Positions 7,706 to 17,519 of a stretch of 24,003 nucleotides of DNA are shown piece after piece. Where the stretch lies: positions 1 through 24,003 of the forward strand of contig CAZQDJ010000016.1 in NCBI GenBank assembly GCA_964592275.1, in the 5' to 3' direction. The stretch comes from CANNBR01 sp964592275 (GTDB lineage: Bacteria > Babelota > Babeliae > Babelales > CAIQNR01). Position 1 is the first letter of the stretch. Every line of letters begins with the position of its first letter. Under the pieces are notes generated by a model. The model searched no databases, was not told where the DNA came from, and saw nothing but the letters and a program-made list of their open reading frames with translations. The translations under genes and the position numbers were made by a program.

Positions 7706-10039
7706 TTACAGTAACCCAACGTTTCCATAGCTTGCGGTAAAAGAGGCAAGAGTAAATGGATTGATATAATTGTTGATAAAAAAATTAGCAACTCCTGTGT
7801 TGCCGCTTTGACCAATACCAAGTATCTGGTTATTTTCTTGCAAAAGTGCTGCATAAAAAGTTCCTAGCCCCCCTGTAATAACACCTGTTCCAGCTGATCC
7901 GAAGGAGGTGTCAAGTGAGCCGTTTGTGTTAAAACGAGCAATGGTAAGGTTGCCATTGTGAGTTGCGCTCGTTCCTAAAGCAACAATTTTTCCATCAGAT
8001 TGTAAAACTGCTGCGTAGGCAGTTCCCATAGGTCCTGTAGCAAAACCGTTAATGCCAAAAGTAGTATCAAGAACTCCATTGGCATTGGTGCGTAGGAGGA
8101 AAAAATGTGTGTCACTGGCTCCTACAAAAACGAGAGAGCCATTCGATTGTGCAAGTGCTGCATAGAGAGTTCCTGCTGTTGCTGTGAAAGATGCTGTTTC
8201 ATTATTAAAAGTAGTATCAGGTGTTCCATCTGTGTTGTAGCGAGCAATATAAATATCACCTACTATTTTACTACCGGCAGCAATTATTTGACCGTTTGGT
8301 TGTATAATTCCTGCATATGCAACTCTGTTGTCATCAGTAACAAGTCCGTCACCAAAACTGGTATCAATTACGCCCATAGAACTGTAACGAACTAAGCAGA
8401 TACGGTTAGGACTAGGGGAAATTGGGACTGTAGTTCCAAGAGCAACAAGACCTCCATTTTGTTGAAGTAGTAATGCGTAGGGGCTAAATGTTCCAACTGG
8501 TCCAGTAACAAAACCATTCCCTCCACCAAAAGTAGTATCAAGTATTCCTGCTGGTGTGTAGCGTGCTATGCAAAATTGTCCGCAGCAGCTTGCAGTTACC
8601 AGACAGCCATCGGGTTGCAGTACGCTTGCAGTAACAACTCCTGAAAGGCTTTTAAAAAATCCGGAACCAAAAGATGTGTTTAGTGTGCCGGTTGCAGTGT
8701 ACGAAGCAAAACAGGTTTGAATGCCATCGGTTCCTGCAGTAATAAGAGTGCCATTTGATTGTAAAGCGGCAGTGAATGGTTGGCCTACCGCTCCAAGAAA
8801 GTTGGGTGTTTGAAATGTTGGATCAATGGTGCCATCGGGATTTAAACGAATAACACAAACTGCTCCATCGAAAAGTCCATGAAAGTTCCCTCCCACTATA
8901 ATTTTACCATCAGATTGTACTGCGCCTGCATAAGCGGTCATGGGAAGGCCGGTTACGCTACCGCCATTGCCAAAGGTAGTATCAAGATGGCCATAGTCTG
9001 TTCCTGCAGTACCGATAAATCGTGCAACAATGAAATTATTATTAACATTATTTCCGATGATGATAATGGCATTATTTTTTGTAGGTTGGAGCAAGAGTGC
9101 TTGTGATGATCCTGGAATGGAATCAGAAGTTATGTAGTTTGCATCAGCATAATCCGGACCTGCCCAGCTTGCAAATTGGATATTTTGGTCACTTGCCGTA
9201 ATAAGATTGTTGTTACCATAAAACATGATTGCTTGTTGATAGGCATTAGTAGGGTGATTAAATTCTGTTGGATTCCCGTCTTGATCGTAAAGACATGGTG
9301 AAGTATCAGTTCCTGTTGCATAAATAGTTCCAGAAGAGTTGGTAATAAGGTCAGTTATGGAATCAATTCCCGGGCCCGTAACATAGCCGTATGGATCTTC
9401 AAAGTCAGTATCAATTGTTAAATTGGAATTCCAGCGTGCAACAAAGTAAGTACTGGATCCAGTATCTTCATCCAATAAAGCACCCCCTGCAACAATGGAA
9501 CCGTTTGATTGTACCGTAAGTGCGGCGTAGCCAATAGAGGCATTGAGAATAGTTGGCTGAGGAAGGCTGCTTTCATATGTCCCAGCGCTGCTGTAAACAT
9601 TAATGGTAGTATTATTATTATTATTAACAACGAGTATTTGGCCGGTGTTTAAAAGAGCTGCTCCATGAGCCTGCTCTATGTTAGCATTTATAGTTGCTAT
9701 TCCTTCAGTTCCAAAAGAAGGATCAAGCGTGCCATCGGTGTTATAACGGACCAGTTTGTTACTGCTTACGGTAATTATTTTGCCATCAGGTTGCAGGAGT
9801 ATTGAATAGACGGTGTCATCAGATGCAATGGGAGTTTGTGGAATAATATTCGTCGTTACTGTTCCTTGTGATCCAAAGCCATTATTTTGCAACCCTGCAG
9901 TGTTACTAGTAGTAAGATAGCTGTTTAAGGTGGCAGGAGAACTGTTTGGGGTAATAATAAGTGATCCATTGGTAGTCAGTGGTGTGCCATTGTAATCAAC
10001 TGCTTGTTTTGCACATGAAGAGGTGGCTTGCAAAAGCAA
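7706..10039 (-). CDS. Secreted delta-60 repeat protein, apparently phase-off by 7-bp repeat
   Basis: The protein is built of about 13-14 copies of the delta-60 repeat (core QxDGKIxxxG...ARYNxDGTLDTTFG, about 45 residues each), some degenerate near the N-terminus. Such repeats are thought to form beta-propeller blades on secreted or surface proteins; two seven-bladed propellers would fit but this is inference. The reading frame has no ATG at its 5' end, and the first usable codon is a TTG at 10039 with no ribosome-binding site. An ATG at 10107 with a good site (AAAAAAAGGA, 5 nt spacing) lies upstream in another frame, separated by four copies of a 7-bp repeat. With five copies the ATG would join this frame and give a Sec signal peptide: a basic N-terminus, the hydrophobic GFLFILLL, and LQATSSCA around the cleavage site. 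The gene follows the giant-protein operon on the same strand. It could instead be a recent pseudogene. Confidence 0.82.
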   Translation of the reverse strand: MLLQATSSCAKQAVDYNGTPLTTNGSLIITPNSSPATLNSYLTTSNTAGLQNNGFGSQGTVTTNIIPQTPIASDDTVYSILLQPDGKIITVSSNKLVRYNTDGTLDPSFGTEGIATINANIEQAHGAALLNTGQILVVNNNNNTTINVYSSAGTYESSLPQPTILNASIGYAALTVQSNGSIVAGGALLDEDTGSSTYFVARWNSNLTIDTDFEDPYGYVTGPGIDSITDLITNSSGTIYATGTDTSPCLYDQDGNPTEFNHPTNAYQQAIMFYGNNNLITASDQNIQFASWAGPDYADANYITSDSIPGSSQALLLQPTKNNAIIIIGNNVNNNFIVARFIGTAGTDYGHLDTTFGNGGSVTGLPMTAYAGAVQSDGKIIVGGNFHGLFDGAVCVIRLNPDGTIDPTFQTPNFLGAVGQPFTAALQSNGTLITAGTDGIQTCFASYTATGTLNTSFGSGFFKSLSGVVTASVLQPDGCLVTASCCGQFCIARYTPAGILDTTFGGGNGFVTGPVGTFSPYALLLQQNGGLVALGTTVPISPSPNRICLVRYSSMGVIDTSFGDGLVTDDNRVAYAGIIQPNGQIIAAGSKIVGDIYIARYNTDGTPDTTFNNETASFTATAGTLYAALAQSNGSLVFVGASDTHFFLLRTNANGVLDTTFGINGFATGPMGTAYAAVLQSDGKIVALGTSATHNGNLTIARFNTNGSLDTSFGSAGTGVITGGLGTFYAALLQENNQILGIGQSGNTGVANFFINNYINPFTLASFTASYGNVGLL

Positions 10040-10056
10040 AATAAAGAGGAAGCCTT

Positions 10057-10107
10057 TTAGGCGATTGGCGATTGGCGATTGGCGATTGGCGACGGGTATT
10101 TTTTCAT
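10057..10107 (-). other. Short out-of-frame reading from the delta-60 start (OFF state)
   Basis: Translation from the ATG at 10107, which has AAAAAAAGGA 5 nt upstream, runs through the 7-bp repeats and stops at TAA (10059-10057) after 16 codons. I read this as the start and N-region of the delta-60 signal peptide, cut off by the present repeat number, rather than as a separate gene. Confidence 0.7.
10061..10092. repeat. Heptanucleotide tandem repeat (GCGATTG x4 plus GCGA)
   Basis: Four perfect copies of GCGATTG occupy 10061-10088, followed by a partial GCGA. The unit length is not a multiple of three, so gain or loss of a copy changes the frame joining the ATG at 10107 to the delta-60 coding region. 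The distance from the ATG to the first codon of the downstream frame is 44 nt modulo 3 = 2. Adding one unit or removing two brings it into frame. Confidence 0.95.
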
Positions 10108-10145
10108 GAAATTCCTTTTTTTAAAACGGGCAAGAATAATGAGCA

Positions 10146-10175
10146 ACTATAGTTTATGCAGTGTGCGCAAGTGAA
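10146..10175 (-). promoter_or_regulatory. Weak candidate promoter for the delta-60 gene
   Basis: On the minus strand, TTCACT (10175-10170) and TATAGT (10151-10146) are separated by 18 nt, about 40 nt upstream of the ATG at 10107. The -35 match is only four of six. The gene may instead be read through from the operon ending at 10189. Confidence 0.25.
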
Positions 10176-10188
10176 TAGTTTTCAAACC

Positions 10189-13100
10189 TTATCCGCTGAA
10201 TGAAAGACCTCCGCCACCACTTGAGCCAGCAGTAGATGCAGTAAAGAGAGCTTGTAAGTTTGCAAGTGAAGGAATTGGTGCAGGAGGTAATGCTGGAATT
10301 GGTGGGGTGATCGGTGCTGGTGGGTTAAGTTGTGCTTGGATGAGCGCTTCTTGGGCAGCTTTTTGTGTGGTTTGATACGCATTGATTTGATGCTGTATTG
10401 TGTTGAGTGTTTTGCCATCAATAAACGATTGATAGGTTTGTAATGTTTCGGGATAGGTTCTTTCAGAAGAAACAAGAGTGATATTTTTCCAATGTGAAGA
10501 TGGTAATTGGTTGATGGGCGCTTGAGTGTTTTTTGCTGTCAAAGTAAATGCGATACCGGTTACTAAACTGATAGCACAATTGATACTGTTGTTTGGGCTA
10601 AGAGGATCAAGTGATTGCGTGGTACCTGGAGTTCCCCCTTGAGAAAGATTTACAAATACAAGGTAATCAAGACCCGAAAGATACTGGGTAAATGATGGGC
10701 AGGTGTAGATAAAGACATCTTTTTTAAGAGCTGCGATAACTCCAGTGACTGTTACGTTTTCAAAAACGAATCCACCCATTTCGGCAGTGTAATAGGCCTG
10801 TGTTGCATTGGCAATAGCAGCGCTTAGTTGTGTCGGCAGTTTAGAATTCTGTTGAAGGTAAGCAGAAAGAGCGTCAGGATAGGTTATTTTAAGATTACCT
10901 TGTATGTCATAACACTTTCCTGTCACAAGGCTTACGAGATACTGAGTGTTATGGGTAAGTGCTTTTCCAAGTTGCGCAGATGAATTAAGAAGGTTCATGC
11001 CAATTGATGGAATAGCAGAAGCTCCGGGCGGATTTGCAAGAGAAACAACAAAGTCGGTAAGTTTTCTTTTTTGAGAAAGATGTGTCGATGAAGTTGCATA
11101 GACATAGGTACCTTGAGCAACGGTTAAATCACTAAATGCGGTAAGTTTCCAGGAGCCAAATACTGGGTTAATATTTTTTTCTAATGCTTGGATCCATTGT
11201 TGTTCGCGCGTTAGTTCTACGGTGGCTGATACAACTGACTGTAAAGTGTTTACAACGGAAGCATTAGAGATTTTTCGTTGTGTTGTTTGAGTAGTTATTT
11301 GTTGCGGTGTTAAAAGCTCATATTCAACAGCGGCACCAGAGGTGATGATACCAAATGATCCGGTAAATGATTGTTGTGGATAGTAATGCAGTGGTGCCAT
11401 GAGGGTGTCGTAAGGGATCGTATCTTGTGGCGCAAGCGGTTGGAGCGGTGCAGAACTTTTCCATTGTATGTTTGGATTATCTTCTTGACTGAAGGCAACA
11501 GTGATCTGGTTGTCGGTGGTAGTTGCAGTCATAATGTACCAGGTTCCACGTTTAAACCAGGCTTGTTGTGAAGGTTGATTGTTTTCAGAGATAAATCCTT
11601 TTCCTAAATGTTGGTAAATGCCAAGAGCAGGATTATTTTGTGTATCGGTATTTTTGTAACAAACAAAAGCTTGAGCAAGGTGATCGAAGTTGTACAAGTA
11701 TTTATTGAATGTTTTGAGGGGGATCCAGGCGCTATCAAATGCTTTTTGATCATATGCGCTGGCATTTTGGGCTATGCTTTCAAAATTAGAATGGAGAAAG
11801 TTAAGAAACGATGTATCGAGGTAATTTTTATTGAGGTAGATGCCAATATAAAAGTCTCCTTGTGATTCATAAATAACACGCCAACAGACCGTAACTGTTT
11901 TGTTGGAAGTAGTAAAATTACAAAGATCTTTTTGAGTAATAAAATGTTGCGTTAAAGATGAAGTGGTTGCAGGAATTGAAAAAGAATTTGTTTTTTGTTC
12001 ATTTGTTGCAAGGGGTGCTGGTAGTGTTGCGATTTCTTGAGCGAATGTCCCTCGTTGTGCATTGTAAACTCTAAAGCCTTGTGAAGGATTAAGGTCCATA
12101 CGATTTGTTTCTATGCCATACGGGTAACCAGGATCAGCAGGAAGCATGCCTGCTGGCGGATAATTGATGACATCGGGGGTTGTTAAAATGTTGTAGAAAG
12201 AGCTTGTTTGATAGGCCTGTACGGCACGGGTGGTGTTGAGAGAGTCGTTAACATAATTTTGGTAGTAAACTAATCCCTGATCAGCATTTAATGCTTGTTC
12301 TTGAAGGCGTAAGCTAGTTTCTGTAAGGAGATTTTGTTGAAGTGCACTTTGTGCTGGTCCACATTGGTGAACGTATTCTTTAAAAGAAGCAAGGAATGCT
12401 TCTTGATGTTCAAGTTCTTGATCGGCAGAAACATCTTGTTGATTTGATCCGACGATTGAAGGAATCATCATGCCAGCAGTTAATGCAAGCATGAGACCTG
12501 CGGCTGCTAATCCCATTGATCCACCAGTGGCAACAGTTACTGCAACCATAAGAACGGTTCCTACGATAGCAGAAATGAGACGTCGGTGTTTATTCATTAA
12601 TTCCATGACAGAAGCATGTTCTCTTGCAGCGGCTTCAGGACCTTTTACAATGAAAATACCAAATTCTGCGACTCCTGCTGCTACAGCGTTAATGACATCA
12701 GTGAGAGATGCTGTTAAATAAGCAGCTGCAACCATAACGTTTTTAAGTGCATCAGTAATTAATTTGCTGGATAAACTTACCATACCAAGAACGGCTGATA
12801 CTGTATCATGTAAAAATTGATTTAAAGGATCGATGATATCTTTTCCAAGGTTTTTAAAATTTCCTGTAAGGAAGTCTCCTGTAGTATTTACAATAACTTT
12901 TGAAAGAAGGTCTATTGCTTCTGCGCTGAGGACAACAGTGTCGACACTTGCTTGGATAAGCATGTTAGCGTCATCAGCTATTGCATCGATTGCAATTTTT
13001 GCTACAGCATTAATAGTACCTGCAAGATCAGTTCCGAGTTGAGGATCTTGCATAACTGTTGCAGCAACTGTTCCTAAAATAGAAGCTCCAACAGCAACTA

Positions 13101-15012
13101 CTTGTGTGGCTATTTGCGCAATACCTTTGACAAGCGCATCAGCTGCTTGTGCCGCATCAGAGCCAAGTTTTTCTATTCCAGAAAGAGAATCATCTAAAAT
13201 GTCAGAGGTTTGTTGAAATCCTGCTGCAAAATGTCCGGTTGCAAAATCAACGGTCATATCACCTACATCAAGACCTACTGATTTAGCGGTGTGCCAGATA
13301 TCCTTTGCTGCCTTCACGGTATCGTTATAGATTTTATCTACAGTTGTAGCAAGTGCTGCATTGATAGAATTGTTGGCGCGATTAATATCTCCAGAGACTT
13401 TAGGGCTGGTCCACATAGTGACTGCCAAAGGTAGAAGAAAAGGAGCAAATATAGTAATTCCAACAGTCTCTGCTATTTTTTCAATAAGATCTGCGTGTTT
13501 AGCTATATCTTCTCCTGTATCTTCAAGACCATTTTTAATTGCATTGCCTGCTTTTTTAAAAGCATGATCAATAGCATGATCATCATCACCATGGAAAAAA
13601 CCACTAACATCATCCCACCAACTAGTAGGTTGTGCGGCTCCAATTGAGGGTGGTGTAATAACTTGTGTAGTGAGAATGTTAATGTCTTCAAGAAATAATT
13701 GGTCTTCTGGTTGATAAAAAATGATGTTAGGGAATAAAGAAATACTGGTCATTGTTATTTTGAGTTGATTAAGCCTTTGCATGGTGTCTGCTAAATTGGC
13801 TTGGTTGAAAAGGTAGGAATTATTTTGATTGAGCAAGTTGATTGCATTAAATGAAAGAAGTTCCATAAAAAGAACAGAGGGCACGCGACCATTGCCATCG
13901 ATATCATCTATAAAAAGTTTATCAAAATTTTTTGTTCGAATAAATCCTGGATAAGGAGCTCCTTTTGAAGGTGTGATAGTTCCTTCGTTTAGTAAAAAAG
14001 AACCCATAGAAGTTAGAGAGGGGACATTATTTTTTATAGAAAACAATGAATCTAGTCCTGGGGCTGATGTTACTATAGGAGTTTCTCCTGGTGTTTGTGT
14101 GGTAGTAAGATAATCAGCATATCCTGGTGACACAGAAGAACCGTTAAGTGAAAAATGCTGCAAAGGAGTGATGCTTGTTTGAGATGAGATTGTCTCAAAT
14201 TGTTTTGCAAAAATATAAAATTCTGTTTCTTTAAATTTTTCTATTTCATCGTAAAGTTCGAGATCGGTTAATTCTTTCCAGTCGGTACATTGTTTTTTTA
14301 CTCGTTCGCGTAAAATGTCGCTCATTACAAGAAAAATACGAACGTATTCAGCATCATGGCGTAATGTTGCATACGTGCCGCTATAATAAGCTGTTTCAAA
14401 GTGTGGGATAGAAGTGAACATTCTAATTTCATCTTGGTTAATGTTACCAAGGAGCTGAAATTCGTAAGTAAATGAATTTGTTAAAAAGATTTTAAGATGA
14501 TTTTGCCATTCTTTTGTTTGCCTGCATAGGTCTATAATTTTTGGTCCTAATTTTGATATTTCTTGTTGTTTTTGTGTGTTGAGCGCAGCTAGTTCTGCTG
14601 TTAAAACAGAAGCCATTTCTGTGTCTTTATGAAGTTGTGCAATTTCAAATTGTTCGATTGTTTGATTGAGTGCCGAAAGAAGTGAGATCTTCTTTTTGCC
14701 TTTTTTGACTATGACTAATGCAAGATGATCATTAACAGCTCGTTGCTTAAGATAAGCATAAAATCTTTGCAATGGTCTTAAAAGAGTAGGTGGTAGCCCT
14801 AAAGTATGGTCAAAAATTTGAGTAACTATTTCATCAACTTGGGTGAGAGAAGGATAGGTTGTTGCAGGGTCAGGAAAGACAGAAAAAAAGAGATTTATTT
14901 TTTTTTGAACATTTGTTTCTTCTGTTATTTTTGCAAGCAATGCTGATCCAGCAAAAATATATGTGTTCGTAAAGAGAGCAAGAATAATCAATAAAAACTG
15001 TTTCTTATTCAT
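10189..15012 (-). CDS. Giant secreted protein (1607 aa) with hydrophobic hairpin, unknown family
   Basis: I do not recognise this family. Residues 1-21 form a Sec signal peptide ending at FAG. The first 300 or so residues look helical. Residues about 511-533 are hydrophobic, and about 530-805 are Ala/Asp-rich amphipathic helix with few charged interruptions. Residues 809-855 contain two adjacent hydrophobic segments separated by a Gly-rich turn, resembling a membrane-inserting hairpin. A beta-rich C-terminal part contains a module around 1156-1230 that resembles one in the preceding gene's product. The end (about 1565-1607) is Pro/Ala-rich and then Gly/Ser-rich. The ATG overlaps the upstream stop (ATGA) and has AAAGGA 5 nt before it. 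It is the last gene of a three-gene coupled set. Being exported and carrying possible membrane-inserting segments, it could be a surface protein, toxin or host-directed effector; that is inference. Confidence 0.88.
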   Translation of the reverse strand: MNKKQFLLIILALFTNTYIFAGSALLAKITEETNVQKKINLFFSVFPDPATTYPSLTQVDEIVTQIFDHTLGLPPTLLRPLQRFYAYLKQRAVNDHLALVIVKKGKKKISLLSALNQTIEQFEIAQLHKDTEMASVLTAELAALNTQKQQEISKLGPKIIDLCRQTKEWQNHLKIFLTNSFTYEFQLLGNINQDEIRMFTSIPHFETAYYSGTYATLRHDAEYVRIFLVMSDILRERVKKQCTDWKELTDLELYDEIEKFKETEFYIFAKQFETISSQTSITPLQHFSLNGSSVSPGYADYLTTTQTPGETPIVTSAPGLDSLFSIKNNVPSLTSMGSFLLNEGTITPSKGAPYPGFIRTKNFDKLFIDDIDGNGRVPSVLFMELLSFNAINLLNQNNSYLFNQANLADTMQRLNQLKITMTSISLFPNIIFYQPEDQLFLEDINILTTQVITPPSIGAAQPTSWWDDVSGFFHGDDDHAIDHAFKKAGNAIKNGLEDTGEDIAKHADLIEKIAETVGITIFAPFLLPLAVTMWTSPKVSGDINRANNSINAALATTVDKIYNDTVKAAKDIWHTAKSVGLDVGDMTVDFATGHFAAGFQQTSDILDDSLSGIEKLGSDAAQAADALVKGIAQIATQVVAVGASILGTVAATVMQDPQLGTDLAGTINAVAKIAIDAIADDANMLIQASVDTVVLSAEAIDLLSKVIVNTTGDFLTGNFKNLGKDIIDPLNQFLHDTVSAVLGMVSLSSKLITDALKNVMVAAAYLTASLTDVINAVAAGVAEFGIFIVKGPEAAAREHASVMELMNKHRRLISAIVGTVLMVAVTVATGGSMGLAAAGLMLALTAGMMIPSIVGSNQQDVSADQELEHQEAFLASFKEYVHQCGPAQSALQQNLLTETSLRLQEQALNADQGLVYYQNYVNDSLNTTRAVQAYQTSSFYNILTTPDVINYPPAGMLPADPGYPYGIETNRMDLNPSQGFRVYNAQRGTFAQEIATLPAPLATNEQKTNSFSIPATTSSLTQHFITQKDLCNFTTSNKTVTVCWRVIYESQGDFYIGIYLNKNYLDTSFLNFLHSNFESIAQNASAYDQKAFDSAWIPLKTFNKYLYNFDHLAQAFVCYKNTDTQNNPALGIYQHLGKGFISENNQPSQQAWFKRGTWYIMTATTTDNQITVAFSQEDNPNIQWKSSAPLQPLAPQDTIPYDTLMAPLHYYPQQSFTGSFGIITSGAAVEYELLTPQQITTQTTQRKISNASVVNTLQSVVSATVELTREQQWIQALEKNINPVFGSWKLTAFSDLTVAQGTYVYATSSTHLSQKRKLTDFVVSLANPPGASAIPSIGMNLLNSSAQLGKALTHNTQYLVSLVTGKCYDIQGNLKITYPDALSAYLQQNSKLPTQLSAAIANATQAYYTAEMGGFVFENVTVTGVIAALKKDVFIYTCPSFTQYLSGLDYLVFVNLSQGGTPGTTQSLDPLSPNNSINCAISLVTGIAFTLTAKNTQAPINQLPSSHWKNITLVSSERTYPETLQTYQSFIDGKTLNTIQHQINAYQTTQKAAQEALIQAQLNPPAPITPPIPALPPAPIPSLANLQALFTASTAGSSGGGGLSFSG

Positions 15013-17519
15013 GACATTCCTTTATTCAGAGAAGCTTGAATAATTTTTATTTGTGATTCAGAAAAACAAAGATCGGTTGGTTTCTGAATAATAAATTGAG
15101 CTGAGCAACCAGGGGAAATAAATCCTATATTGTGGTACAAAAACATGAGGGCGTTTAATTTTTGAAATTGATTAGGAAGTGAAAGTTCATTTTGTAAGCT
15201 ACTTGTAGTTTGTTCTGCTGGGTAAAGGATTTCACCATTGGGGGCACTGATAGTGAGGGTGACCTGATTTGGTTGTGTTTCTATTGTAAGAATATACGGA
15301 GTACCAAGAGGAAGCGCCGGAATAGTAGCGATTGGATTGGTAATGGGAAGAGCAGCATTGGATGTTGCAACCGCTGCAAGAGCATTAATGCTTGGTGAAA
15401 GAATTTGATAAGCTGGCCATATCGCATTAAGTCCTGCGATATTTTGGTCACTGAGTTGATTCTGAGAAATATTCATTTTCTCTTGATTTTGATAAAACGT
15501 TTCTGCAAATCCGACATTGTAGGTTCCAGGTTTTTGGTTAGGTTCTGTATAAATGCAAAACAAACGGTGTTGGTGATGAAGATCAAGAACACCTGATATC
15601 CAACGAGCTCCATTGAAGATGACTCCCATCATGAATGGTTCGTATGGTTGACTTAAGAGTGTGCAGGCAATTTTTATGGTGTATGATTCAATAGATTTTT
15701 TGTACTGAGCTGGTGGAATGTATTCGGTAAAAATGCTGTTTTGTACTGCAAGAGTTGGGTCCCCATTGGGATATGTTTGGCTTGTAAAAGATTGTGCATC
15801 ATATTGAACAAAACTTGTTATGGGTCCTTGGGTGATCCCTGAATAATCAACCGAACAAAATTGCCAATTACCTGATCGATAGGGATTGTGCCAGGTAGTT
15901 GAAAGACCATTTGATATAAAAGGAGTGTGTGAAGAAATAGTTTGTTGTGCCACCATGGGAGAGTAATAAAAAAGTTGATCATCAGGCATAGGATTTAAGA
16001 GAAAGATACTTTTTACAGTGGCATTAATGAGTGCTTGTGTCACAAAACTTTGTTCTACTGCAAGCAAGGTTGGTAAGAGTCCGCTTAACGCAACACTTCC
16101 TGCCGAAGTAGTTTGCATACATAGTTGAGAAGCGATGACTGCTATTTGAGCAGAAAAATTGGCATTAATTTGTGCAAGAGCCTTTGTTTGTTGAATAGAA
16201 AGTTGAGAAAAAAAGTGATTGAGGTGTGTCATTAATGCAGTTCGTTTTTGAGAAAGGCTTGCAAAAGTGAGAGCATCCGCAGCGCTTTGCCAAGCAGAAA
16301 CCATTTGCGCTCCCATAGAAATTTCCACTTGCAAAACAAGTGATTGAGCCATTTCTATAAATTCTTTGCCATGTTCGGCCCATGTTTTTCCTTTTTCTGC
16401 AAGGGTATTTATTGTTTGTTCTCCTGTTTCAGTAACTTGTGTTTCTGTATTTGTTGCTGTGGCTTGACCAACTTGTTCAGCTGCTTCGTGTGACGCTGCT
16501 TCTCCAGTTTCTTCCGCTGTGACTTGAGCGCTTATTCTTGTTGCTACTTGTTGTGCTGCTGCTTCAGAATTGGTAATTGTTTCGAGGGCTTTTTCACGAA
16601 TTATTTCTGTTGTTGCAACAGTTGGGAGTGTTTCTGTTGTTGATGCGAGAGCCTTACCAACTTGTGTAATGGTTGCTGCGCTCGCTTGTGCGGCTCCTTC
16701 TTCAAAAGATTCAGTGGTTGCGTTAGTAAGTTCATTGAAAGCACTTGAAAATGACTGACTACCTTCTTTCAAAGCTTTTGTCGCAGCTTCGTCACCCAGA
16801 ACAAATCCTCCAATGTCCTCAGCAGCTGCTTCGCTTCCTATTTCTAGCCCAACAACAGCTTGTGGTTGCGCAGAACTTTGAAACTTTTTTACTCCATTTA
16901 ATAAGCGATGGCGATGACGAGGATAGTCCCAGAATCTAATAATGAGAGGAATAGGATATTTATTTTGAATGACTATAAGACGAATTGTTTTTTTATGGTC
17001 TGTGAAAATTTCATGACGTTCTATTTCTGTGTATTTAACAAGGTCATTGGTCAAACATTGTAGGGGAGGAGTGTATTTTTTTAGAGGAGAGAGCGCAAAA
17101 GCGATGCAACGAGTAGTGATATTTTTAAGTGATCCGAGAATGAGTTGAAAAATTGTTATTTCTTTTTTTAAAAGACGAGCTACTCGTTCATAATGATCTT
17201 TTTGAATTGTCAGTATTGCAAGATTGTGTTCAATGTGTTGTTTGGTTTCTGTATCAACAGAGGCAAGCGATGTTTCTCGCTGTTCTATTTCTTTTTCTAA
17301 AATGATGACTGCTTTTTTACATGCTGATTGTTGTTCATAAGGAGTGCTTATGCCTATCTGATAAAAAAGTTCTTCCATAAATTTTGCTGATACGAGAGAA
17401 AGGTGCATGCCTGATGAACCAAATGTTTGTTTGACGAAATGTGTTGCATCAGAATGGGTGTAACTGTATGCCAAAGAAGAAAGCGATACAAGAGAAAGCA
17501 AAAAGAGTTTTTTTATCAT
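15009..17519 (-). CDS. Large secreted protein (836 aa) with Ala/Glu/Thr-rich coiled region, unknown family
   Basis: No family was recognised. Residues 1-20 form a Sec signal peptide with probable cleavage near AYS. Residues about 60-200 are helical with paired charges. Residues about 220-425 are strongly biased to Ala, Glu, Thr and Gln with no prolines over long stretches, suggesting a long coiled or amphipathic helical rod. From about 530 the protein becomes beta-rich, with Trp, Tyr and Pro. The segment from GTPYILT (739) to GFISPGCSAQF (799-809) parallels GTWYIMT (1156) and GIITSGAAVEY (1221-1231) of the 1607-aa protein at nearly the same spacing. The ATG overlaps the stop of the upstream 1202-aa gene by ATGA and has no clear ribosome-binding site, so translation probably depends on coupling. 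Its own stop overlaps the next start in the same way. Confidence 0.88.
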   Translation of the reverse strand: MIKKLFLLSLVSLSSLAYSYTHSDATHFVKQTFGSSGMHLSLVSAKFMEELFYQIGISTPYEQQSACKKAVIILEKEIEQRETSLASVDTETKQHIEHNLAILTIQKDHYERVARLLKKEITIFQLILGSLKNITTRCIAFALSPLKKYTPPLQCLTNDLVKYTEIERHEIFTDHKKTIRLIVIQNKYPIPLIIRFWDYPRHRHRLLNGVKKFQSSAQPQAVVGLEIGSEAAAEDIGGFVLGDEAATKALKEGSQSFSSAFNELTNATTESFEEGAAQASAATITQVGKALASTTETLPTVATTEIIREKALETITNSEAAAQQVATRISAQVTAEETGEAASHEAAEQVGQATATNTETQVTETGEQTINTLAEKGKTWAEHGKEFIEMAQSLVLQVEISMGAQMVSAWQSAADALTFASLSQKRTALMTHLNHFFSQLSIQQTKALAQINANFSAQIAVIASQLCMQTTSAGSVALSGLLPTLLAVEQSFVTQALINATVKSIFLLNPMPDDQLFYYSPMVAQQTISSHTPFISNGLSTTWHNPYRSGNWQFCSVDYSGITQGPITSFVQYDAQSFTSQTYPNGDPTLAVQNSIFTEYIPPAQYKKSIESYTIKIACTLLSQPYEPFMMGVIFNGARWISGVLDLHHQHRLFCIYTEPNQKPGTYNVGFAETFYQNQEKMNISQNQLSDQNIAGLNAIWPAYQILSPSINALAAVATSNAALPITNPIATIPALPLGTPYILTIETQPNQVTLTISAPNGEILYPAEQTTSSLQNELSLPNQFQKLNALMFLYHNIGFISPGCSAQFIIQKPTDLCFSESQIKIIQASLNKGMS

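Noticed and set aside
7706..10039. Delta-60 gene as a simple decayed pseudogene
   Set aside because: Only the start is out of frame, by a slippage-prone 7-bp repeat. The remaining 777 codons are intact and the repeat units keep their consensus. The possibility is kept open in the finding.
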